Assembly: GCA_014871605.1 (NCBI GenBank)
Contig: WGSQ01000129.1
Span: 1-5,105, forward strand
DNA from: Collinsella sp.
Lineage (GTDB): Bacteria; Actinomycetota; Coriobacteriia; Coriobacteriales; Coriobacteriaceae
Direction: 5' to 3'
Length of the DNA stretch: 5,105 nucleotides
A program made the position numbers and the translations under genes. Shown piece after piece: positions 1-4,592 of the stretch. Each line of letters starts with the position of its first letter. Within the stretch, counting starts at the first letter, position 1. The notes beneath the pieces were generated by a model that saw only the letters and a list, made by a program, of their open reading frames with translations, was not told the DNA's origin and made no database searches.

Positions 1-95
1 ACCAGTATCGCCATCACCACTGCCTTATGACCGAGCAGCTTGTCCGCCAAGCGGTCCATCCGTTTGACCCGTTCGTGTTGTTCGCGCTGCGCCAT
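1..95 (-). CDS. N-terminal fragment of an unidentified, probably membrane-associated protein
   Basis: An open frame starts at ATG 95-93 and runs off the left edge, so only 31 codons are visible. The start is supported by a strong Shine-Dalgarno GGGAGG (103-108) seven bases upstream and by a promoter-like sequence further up. The visible peptide opens MAQREQHERVKRMDRLADKL, a charged, basic, probably amphipathic stretch. It then turns hydrophobic (GHKAVVMAIL...) as the window ends, which suggests a cytoplasmic tail entering a first transmembrane helix. Such a start is seen in MMPL/RND-type exporters and other polytopic membrane proteins, but too little is visible to assign a family. It lies downstream of the thiI terminator and appears to be a separate transcription unit. 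I am fairly confident that it is a real gene and have no firm idea of its function. Confidence 0.6.
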   Translation of the reverse strand, partial: MAQREQHERVKRMDRLADKLLGHKAVVMAIL

Positions 96-102
96 AGCAA
101 AA

Positions 103-108
103 CCTCCC
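103..108 (-). promoter_or_regulatory. Shine-Dalgarno of the left-edge gene
   Basis: GGGAGG on the minus strand, seven bases before ATG 95-93. It fixes the start of the partial gene, which has too little coding sequence visible to be judged by composition alone. Confidence 0.65.
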
Positions 109-121
109 AACAACATCGTGT

Positions 122-137
122 CAGGAAAAGAGTCCTG
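122..137 (-). other. Small stem-loop in the leader of the left-edge gene
   Basis: CAGGA (137-133) and TCCTG (126-122) form a 5-bp stem with a 6-base loop on the minus strand. If the promoter at 146-173 is real, this stem sits within the first few bases of the mRNA and ends about 14 bases before the Shine-Dalgarno. It could protect the 5' end or modulate translation. The stem is short and may be chance. Confidence 0.25.
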
Positions 138-145
138 CAACAGCC

Positions 146-173
146 ATTCTCCAAAACCGGTTTTCGCGGTCAA
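146..173 (-). promoter_or_regulatory. Candidate sigma-70-type promoter for the left-edge gene, with palindromic spacer
   Basis: On the minus strand a -35 box TTGACC (173-168, five of six consensus bases) is followed by a 16-base spacer and a -10 box GAGAAT (151-146, four of six, keeping the conserved second A and last T). A start would fall near 139, giving a leader of about 44 bases that includes the GGGAGG ribosome binding site. The spacer contains the perfect palindrome AAAACCGGTTTT (153-164). A dyad between the two boxes is a classic operator position, used for example by TetR-like repressors. The regulator is unknown and promoter function is inferred from motif match and placement only. 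Confidence 0.4.
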
Positions 174-261
174 ACCAAAAGCCGACCAAAACCTTGCGAA
201 ATACTGTCCATTTATTCAGGCACACGTCAGCAAATGAACACTTAGCCGCAAAATGCCCAGA

Positions 262-298
262 TAGCAAAAGACCGACGATGCAGGCGCATCGTCGGTCT
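262..298 (-). terminator. Rho-independent terminator of the mihF–gmk–rpoZ–thiI operon
   Basis: A perfect 12-bp inverted repeat, AGACCGACGATG (298-287 on the minus strand) with CATCGTCGGTCT (280-269), is separated by six bases. The outermost loop bases can also pair, leaving a 4-base loop. On the minus strand the stem runs into TTTTGCTAT, a short T-tract. The hairpin begins ten bases after the thiI stop codon, where an operon terminator is expected. No competing plus-strand gene needs it. Confidence 0.9.
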
Positions 299-308
299 AT
301 GCACAAAA

Positions 309-1553
309 TTACTCGTGATCTTGGTAAATCTCACGCGGAGCAAGCTCCGAATGTTTGCGTTTTAAGGTCTTAGGGGCCTTATACGTGTTGCTCTCGAAGT
401 CGATGTACTCGGTCTGCTTGAGCAGGCGCTCGATCATCTCCTCGTGATCGAACAACTCCCAGGCCTCATGCACGGCATCGAGTTTAGCGTGCGTCTCGGG
501 ACGGCGCGGCATAAACAGCGTGCAGCAGTCGGGAGCGGCCTCAGTCGAGATATCGAAGGTACCGATCTCCTCGGCGCGCGCGATGATCTCCTGCTTGTCC
601 GAACCGATGAGAGGACGGAACACGGGGATCTTCACGGCCTCGTTGACGGCCATGATGTTCTCAAGCGTTTGGGAGGCAACCTGCCCAAGCGATTCGCCCG
701 TAACGATGGCCTTGGCACCCTCGATGTGTGCAATGCGCTCAGCAACCGAATACATAATGCGGCGATACATGATCACGCGCAGGTTGCTGGGACAAGTGAC
801 CGAAATCTCACGCTGGCAGTCGCCAAATGGCACCACGTACAGGCGGCCGATCTGGACACCCGGCTCAAGCGCACGGATGATATCCTGCACCAAATACTCG
901 CTCGTATCGGGCGTCTGCGGACGACCGGAGAAATGTACCGGCACGCACACCGCGCCGCGACGCGCGAGCATCCAGGTCGCCACCGGAGAATCGATACCTG
1001 ACGACAGCAGCGTCACGACCTTGCCGGCAGAACCCACCGGCAGACCGCCCACGCCGCGCTCGGAGCGCGCGTACACATAAACGCTACCCTGGACCACCAG
1101 TACGTGCACCATTGCATCAGGGTCGTGCATTTGAACCTTTTTATCGGGGAAGGCCTCACACAGCACCTCGCCCACCTGACGATTGATATCGATCGAGGTG
1201 AGCTCATAGTCAGTATTGGAGCGCTTGGCGTGCACCTTAAACGAATCGAAGGAACCAAACTCGCGCAGCGCCTTCACGGCGGCGGCGCAGTACTCCTGCG
1301 GGTCGCGGTTGGTGTGATACGCCAAAGACGCACGGGCAACGCCGGGAACGGTGCGAATGACACGCGCCGCCTCGTCGGCCTGATGTTCGTTAAAGGTCAC
1401 GAGGATATAACCGGAAATTCGAGACACGGCATTCACGGAAAAGGCGGCCAAGGCCGCCTTGATGTTATCCATGAGGATATGCTCAAAATGTGCGCGGTTC
1501 TTGCCCTTCAGCCCAACCTCGTGATAGTGGACTAGGCAGACGCGAGCCGCCAT
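309..1553 (-). CDS. thiI: tRNA 4-thiouridine synthase / tRNA sulfurtransferase ThiI, rhodanese-less form
   Basis: ThiI adenylates U8 of tRNA with ATP and replaces its oxygen with sulfur supplied as persulfide by a cysteine desulfurase. In many bacteria it also delivers sulfur for the thiazole ring of thiamine. The 414-residue protein has an N-terminal ferredoxin-like part (VHYHEVGLKGKNR, about 8-20), a THUMP domain (roughly 60-165), then a PP-loop ATP pyrophosphatase domain with SSGIDSPVA at 184-192. GESLGQVASQTLENI (287-301) and a vicinal Cys344-Cys345 (DCCTLFMP) follow, at the position of the conserved Cys344 of the E. coli enzyme. The protein ends about 65 residues after this motif, so the C-terminal rhodanese domain of the long E. 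coli form (482 residues) is absent, as in Bacillus-type ThiI. The ATG follows the rpoZ TAA with no gap and without a clear Shine-Dalgarno, so translation is probably coupled to rpoZ. It is the last gene of the operon. Confidence 0.95.
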   Translation of the reverse strand: MAARVCLVHYHEVGLKGKNRAHFEHILMDNIKAALAAFSVNAVSRISGYILVTFNEHQADEAARVIRTVPGVARASLAYHTNRDPQEYCAAAVKALREFGSFDSFKVHAKRSNTDYELTSIDINRQVGEVLCEAFPDKKVQMHDPDAMVHVLVVQGSVYVYARSERGVGGLPVGSAGKVVTLLSSGIDSPVATWMLARRGAVCVPVHFSGRPQTPDTSEYLVQDIIRALEPGVQIGRLYVVPFGDCQREISVTCPSNLRVIMYRRIMYSVAERIAHIEGAKAIVTGESLGQVASQTLENIMAVNEAVKIPVFRPLIGSDKQEIIARAEEIGTFDISTEAAPDCCTLFMPRRPETHAKLDAVHEAWELFDHEEMIERLLKQTEYIDFESNTYKAPKTLKRKHSELAPREIYQDHE

Positions 1554-1835
1554 TTAGGCTTCAGCAACCTTGTGGCCGAGCGCCTTCTCGTAACGGGCCT
1601 CGTCGTAAGAGATGTCGCCGTCGACAATCTCGTCCATAGCCATCGAGATGGTATCGGCACCGGAAAGCCCGATGGTGATGTCATCGACATCCTGGACGGC
1701 AAGCACGCGATTGTGCTGACCACGCAGCATGCTATTGATGTCGCAGGCGCGCTTGGAGGCAAGCGAAGCGAGCAGGAAGCGGTTGTGATCGGTCTTCTCC
1801 AGAAGATCGTCAATGCAAGGCTTTACAACGGACAC
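1554..1835 (-). CDS. rpoZ: DNA-directed RNA polymerase omega subunit
   Basis: Omega is the small RNA polymerase subunit that holds the C-terminal end of beta-prime and helps the core assemble. The 93-residue protein has the characteristic N-terminal half: KPCIDDLLEKTDHNRFLL (about 5-22), then ASLASKRACDINSML (about 23-37), corresponding to the conserved AxKRARxI core. An acidic C-terminal half follows. The length is normal. The start is GTG at 1835-1833, five bases after the gmk stop; the gmk TGA is part of a GAGG just before it, and a second purine-rich block (GAAAGGA) lies about ten bases upstream. The position directly after gmk is shared with many actinobacteria and also proteobacteria. 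Translation probably depends on ribosomes leaving gmk. Confidence 0.95.
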   Translation of the reverse strand: MSVVKPCIDDLLEKTDHNRFLLASLASKRACDINSMLRGQHNRVLAVQDVDDITIGLSGADTISMAMDEIVDGDISYDEARYEKALGHKVAEA

Positions 1836-1840
1836 GGACC

Positions 1841-2410
1841 TCAGATCCTTTCATGCATATCGAGAACGCGAACGAGCTCATCGGTCGCGCGGTCGAGATC
1901 GTCATTTACCACGACGTCGTCGTAGCGGTCGGCAAGGGCAAGCTCATCGGCGGCGTTTGCCATACGCAGCTCGATTGTCTCGGGCGTCTCGGTACCGCGA
2001 CCGACTAGACGCTCGCGGAGCACCTCAAGCGAAGGCGGCTTGATAAAGATCAACACGGCCTCGGGGAAACGCTCCTTCACCTGCAGGGCACCCTGGACAT
2101 CGATCTCCAAAATCAGAGACGAACCAGAGGCGAGCTTGGACTGAACCTCGCTCACCAACGTACCGTAGCAGTTACCGTGGACCTCGGCCCACTCAACAAA
2201 CTCACCGTTTGCCACGCGGCGGTCGAACTCCTCGCGCGTCAGAAAAAAGTAGTTGACGCCGTCGACCTCACCTTTGCGTGGTGCTCGCGTGGTAGCCGAA
2301 ACCGTCAGGCCCAGGTTCGAGCGGCGCTCGCGCACACGAGTGACGAGCGTACCCTTGCCTGCGCCTGACGGTCCAGAAATCACAAAGAGCTTGGAATCCT
2401 GAGCGCTCAC
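1841..2410 (-). CDS. gmk: Guanylate kinase
   Basis: Gmk phosphorylates GMP (and dGMP) with ATP to GDP, an essential cytoplasmic step in guanine nucleotide synthesis and recycling. The 189 residues, a normal length, contain the P-loop GPSGAGKGT at 13-21 and the GMP-binding segment VSATTRAPRKGEVDG (37-51) followed by YFF. They also contain NGEFVEWAEVHGNCYGT (68-84), EIDVQGA (102-108), and a lid region rich in arginine (LRERLVGRGTET, from about 130). The start is GTG at 2410-2408, immediately after the TAA of mihF with no intervening base. There is only a weak ribosome binding site, so translational coupling to mihF is likely. The choice of start agrees with the family, where the P-loop begins about a dozen residues in. 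Together with pyrF upstream, it places both a pyrimidine and a purine nucleotide step at this locus. Confidence 0.97.
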   Translation of the reverse strand: MSAQDSKLFVISGPSGAGKGTLVTRVRERRSNLGLTVSATTRAPRKGEVDGVNYFFLTREEFDRRVANGEFVEWAEVHGNCYGTLVSEVQSKLASGSSLILEIDVQGALQVKERFPEAVLIFIKPPSLEVLRERLVGRGTETPETIELRMANAADELALADRYDDVVVNDDLDRATDELVRVLDMHERI

Positions 2411-2719
2411 TTATTTGGTCAGCTGCTCGAGGAGCTGCTCGCGCTGACGGACGCCAAGGCCCTGGACGCGACGGGTAGCGGAGATACCGAGCTCCTCCAT
2501 GATCTTGGCGGCCTTGGCCTTGCCATAACCAGGAAGAGACTCGATGAGGGTGGAAACCTTCATGCGGGAAGCGATGGGGTCATCGGAGTTGAGCACGGAC
2601 TCGAGGGACTTCTCGCCCTTCTTGATCTGCTCGCGAAGCTCAGCGCGGGCATGACGTGCGGCAGCAGCCTTCTCAAGAGCCTGCTTGCGCTGCTCGTCGG
2701 TAAGCTGAGGGAGTGCCAT
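2411..2719 (-). CDS. mihF: Integration host factor, actinobacterial type (mIHF)
   Basis: mIHF is a small nucleoid-associated DNA-binding protein found in Actinomycetota and unrelated to the HU-like IHF of E. coli. In mycobacteria it is essential and supports phage integration and nucleoid organisation. The 102-residue protein begins MALPQLTDEQR, the usual family start. A long basic and acidic helix follows (about 8-34, with AAAARHARAELREQIKKGE), then the DDPIASRMKV linker. The C-terminal helix-two-turns-helix region includes LIESLPGYGKAKAAKIMEELG (58-78, given here as a block) and RRVQGLGVRQREQLL (83-97). An in-frame TTG at 2731 would add four residues, but the Shine-Dalgarno GGAGGT lies inside that extension and is ideally spaced for ATG 2719-2717, so I use the latter. 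It is the first gene of the mihF–gmk–rpoZ–thiI operon. The gene abuts gmk with no gap. Confidence 0.94.
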   Translation of the reverse strand: MALPQLTDEQRKQALEKAAAARHARAELREQIKKGEKSLESVLNSDDPIASRMKVSTLIESLPGYGKAKAAKIMEELGISATRRVQGLGVRQREQLLEQLTK

Positions 2720-2723
2720 TCGT

Positions 2724-2729
2724 ACCTCC
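2724..2729 (-). promoter_or_regulatory. Shine-Dalgarno that sets the mihF start
   Basis: GGAGGT on the minus strand, four bases before ATG 2719-2717. The alternative in-frame TTG start at 2731 would contain this site within its coding sequence, which argues against it. Confidence 0.8.
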
Positions 2730-2757
2730 AAATAGTTGGGTTATTTCTGATTCAATA

Positions 2758-2796
2758 ATTGGCATTTTAGCACGTAGAACGTACAAAATGCCCAAT
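2758..2796. repeat. Long interrupted dyad at the putative mihF promoter
   Basis: The arms are ATTGGCATTTT (2758-2768) and AAAATGCCCAAT (2785-2796). They are complementary over 11 bp apart from one bulged base. The inner parts continue with ACGT on each side (2772-2775 and 2779-2782), so almost the whole 39 bases can fold into one hairpin or form a two-fold symmetric protein site. The dyad overlaps the candidate -10 box of mihF. No T-tract follows it on either strand, which argues against a terminator. An operator is the best guess. If transcription starts further upstream, it would instead be a leader RNA hairpin. Confidence 0.55.
2764..2772 (-). promoter_or_regulatory. Candidate extended -10 promoter of mihF
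   Basis: The minus strand reads TGCTAAAAT, an extended -10 (TGn then TAAAAT, five of six consensus bases). No convincing -35 box lies 16-18 bases upstream, which is tolerable for an extended -10 promoter. A start would fall near 2757, giving a leader of roughly 38 bases that contains the GGAGGT site. The element is embedded in the dyad at 2758-2796. It is a motif match only. Confidence 0.35.
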
Positions 2797-2855
2797 CGCG
2801 GCTCCATAGGTTAGACGATACCCGCAAAAAGTGCAATATACTGCGCCCAAAGTTA

Positions 2856-2913
2856 AGCCCCTGACCTGCGATTCCACACAAAGGATGGGAAAGTTTACGC
2901 AGGCACAGGGGCT
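2856..2913. terminator. Interrupted hairpin after pyrF; possible terminator or small structured RNA
   Basis: AGCCCCTG (2856-2863) pairs perfectly with CAGGGGCT (2906-2913), and CCTGCG (2865-2870) pairs with CGCAGG (2898-2903). The two stems are separated by a 1-by-2-base internal loop. The 27-base apical part can form a further TTCC/GGAA helix. The structure starts 45 bases after the pyrF stop and may end the pyrK–pyrD–pyrF transcript. The run of T after it on the minus strand is poor (TAACTTTGGG). On the plus strand it is better (ATTTTGTG), so the direction is uncertain. I do not recognise a known riboswitch or RNA family. Confidence 0.45.
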
Positions 2914-2958
2914 ATTTTGTGCTAATGAGACCCAAAAGTGGTGACTTAGGGGAATCTT

Positions 2959-3675
2959 TTACGCGACGTTTTCGACCAGCTCGGCGACGATGGCGTCAAA
3001 GGCGGCAACCGGATCGTCGGCACCAGTGATGGGACGGCCCACCACAATGTGGCTTGCGCCTCGCTCGATAGCCTGGGAAGGCGTCGCCACGCGGGACTGG
3101 TCGCCTAAGGCGGCACCCACCGGACGCACACCCGGAGTCACGATCAGGGCATCGGGACCCAGCAGCTCACGCATGTCGTGAGCCTCCATCGGCGAGCACA
3201 CGATGCCATCGATGCCGTTGGCCTGAGCGAGCTTTGCCAGGCGGGCGGCCTCCTCGGCCACGGGCGACTCGACGCCGATCTCGCTCAAGGCATCCTGATT
3301 CATGCTCGTAAGAACGGTGATGGCGACGAGCTTGGCGCGGTCCTCGCGCGCCTCCTCGGCGCCCTCGCGGCAGGCAGCGAGCACGGCGCCCGAACCCAAG
3401 CCGTGGACCGAAAGCAGGTCGGCACCAGCAAGCGAAGCCGAGCGGGCGGCACCGCGAACCTGATGCGGAATGTCATGAAACTTAAGGTCAAGGAAAACCT
3501 TAAAGCCCAGGTCCTTGAACGTCTTGACGATCTGGGGACCCTCGGCGTAATAGAGCGTCATGCCAACCTTGAGCCAGGCGGCATGACCCGAAAGCTCGTG
3601 GGCAAGCTCGAGCGCACGCTCACGGTCGCAGTCGAGGGCGACGATTACGCGGTCGCGGGCATCGGTCTCTAGCAT
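2959..3675 (-). CDS. pyrF: Orotidine 5'-phosphate decarboxylase
   Basis: PyrF decarboxylates OMP to UMP, the last step of de novo pyrimidine nucleotide synthesis, without a cofactor. The 238 residues match the short E. coli/Bacillus-type enzyme rather than the longer mycobacterial type. Visible signatures are VALDC at 12-16, K36 in WLKVGM, and the catalytic motif LDLKFHDIP with Asp63, Lys65 and Asp68. The segment TPGVRPVG...DQSRVATP and the phosphate-binding VVGRPIT with Arg214 complete the set. The ATG (3675-3673) overlaps the last seven bases of pyrD, and AGGTG lies seven bases upstream within pyrD, so the genes are co-transcribed and probably translationally coupled. All key residues are present. 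It is the last gene of the pyr cluster. Confidence 0.97.
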   Translation of the reverse strand: MLETDARDRVIVALDCDRERALELAHELSGHAAWLKVGMTLYYAEGPQIVKTFKDLGFKVFLDLKFHDIPHQVRGAARSASLAGADLLSVHGLGSGAVLAACREGAEEAREDRAKLVAITVLTSMNQDALSEIGVESPVAEEAARLAKLAQANGIDGIVCSPMEAHDMRELLGPDALIVTPGVRPVGAALGDQSRVATPSQAIERGASHIVVGRPITGADDPVAAFDAIVAELVENVA

Positions 3676-4592
3676 TCGAAAGCACCTACCAGTTCGTTAA
3701 TGTCCTTCACGCCCTGGGACTCGGCCCAGGCCTCGAGCTCATGCGCGATCTTGAGCGAAGCGCACGGATCGACGAAGTTGGCCATACCGACCGACACGCA
3801 GGTGGCGCCGGCCAGGATAAACTCAGCCGCATCCTCACCGGTCATGACACCGCCGACACCGTTGATGGGGATATCGACGGCCTGGGCAACCTCCCAGACC
3901 ATGCGCACGGCGATGTGATGACACAGCGGGCCCGAAAGGCCGCCCTTGGGCTTAGCCACGCGGGACTTGCGGGTATGGACGTCGATGGCCATGCCCTGGA
4001 TGGAGTTGATGACCGAAAGGCCGTCGGCGCCGGCAGCCTCGAGGGCCTTGGCGATCTCGGCGACGTTGACCGGTGCCATCTTCACGAACAGCGGCTTATC
4101 GGTCACCTTGCGGCAGGCAGCCATAACGGATGAGGCGCCCTCGGGCGTAGAGCCCATGGCGGCACCGCCGGCGGCGATATTAGGGCAGCTCACGTTGATC
4201 TCGTAGCCGGCAGCCCAGGGGCACAGCTCGACATACATCTCGAGCGCGCGGACAAACTCGTCAACGGAGTGGCCGGCAACCTGACAGATGACCTGGCAGC
4301 CGTCCTTGGACAGCTGTTCGAGCCACGGACCGGACTCGCGGGCAAAGGCGGCCACGCCGGGGTTCTGAAGGCCCACGGAGTTGATCATACCGCCGGGAAT
4401 CTCGGCCATGCGGGGCGCGGGGTTGCCGGGCCAGGGCTCGGCAGCGCAACCAGTGGTGGGGAGGGCGCCCAGCTGGGATACATCAAAGAAGTTCTGGAAC
4501 TGCCAACCGTAGCCAAAGGTACCGGCTGCGGTGTTGATGGGGTTCTGCATCTTGACGCCGCCGAAATCGACGGCCATGTTCACGGTACCCAC
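3669..4592 (-). CDS. pyrD: Dihydroorotate dehydrogenase, class 1B catalytic subunit
   Basis: This FMN enzyme oxidises dihydroorotate to orotate. The class 1B form passes electrons through PyrK to NAD+. The 307-residue reading starts at GTG 4592, which overlaps the pyrK TAG by one base and has a GGTGG block seven bases upstream. GTG 4583 or ATG 4577 (MAVDFGGVKMQNP, 302 residues) are possible alternatives. An open frame extends upstream to 4901, but that part is out of phase with pyrK and arginine-rich nonsense. Signatures, numbered from 4592, are TAAGTFGYG (21-29), GNPAPR (56-61), GGMINSVGLQNPG (67-79), INVSCPN with catalytic Cys136 (132-138), GMAID (200-204), GGLSGP (217-222) and the FMN-phosphate segment NGVGGVMTGEDA (244-255). 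The usual lysine before the GNPxPR motif appears to be Thr47, and the usual KLSPNV is KMAPVNV (171-177). Adjacent pyrK and pyrF make the assignment secure despite these changes. Confidence 0.94.
   Translation of the reverse strand: MGTVNMAVDFGGVKMQNPINTAAGTFGYGWQFQNFFDVSQLGALPTTGCAAEPWPGNPAPRMAEIPGGMINSVGLQNPGVAAFARESGPWLEQLSKDGCQVICQVAGHSVDEFVRALEMYVELCPWAAGYEINVSCPNIAAGGAAMGSTPEGASSVMAACRKVTDKPLFVKMAPVNVAEIAKALEAAGADGLSVINSIQGMAIDVHTRKSRVAKPKGGLSGPLCHHIAVRMVWEVAQAVDIPINGVGGVMTGEDAAEFILAGATCVSVGMANFVDPCASLKIAHELEAWAESQGVKDINELVGAFEC

Noticed and set aside
27..245. Plus-strand open frames of 72 and 65 codons at the left edge
   Set aside because: They run antisense through the start of the minus-strand gene and its promoter and have no domain signature.
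249..259. CAAAATGCCCA occurring at 249-259 and again at 2784-2794, near two operon boundaries
   Set aside because: A few exact 11-base repeats are expected by chance in five kilobases, and the contexts differ (downstream of a terminator versus a promoter dyad).
121..306. Minus-strand open frame of 61 codons between thiI and the left-edge gene
   Set aside because: It starts inside the thiI terminator, reads through the stem and the promoter region, and has no ribosome binding site or recognisable domain.
444..1080. Two long plus-strand open frames (185 and 186 codons) opposite thiI
   Set aside because: They lie wholly antisense to a well-supported thiI, are rich in Arg, Thr and His as expected of shadow frames in GC-rich DNA, and match no family I know.
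2856..2913. Post-pyrF hairpin as a known riboswitch, SRP RNA or a PyrR-binding attenuator
   Set aside because: I could not match its loops to the conserved cores of these families, and it lies downstream of the pyr genes rather than in a leader.
3178..3672. Plus-strand open frame of 164 codons opposite pyrF
   Set aside because: It is a mirror of the pyrF codon pattern. pyrF has all its catalytic motifs, and there is no independent ribosome binding site evidence.
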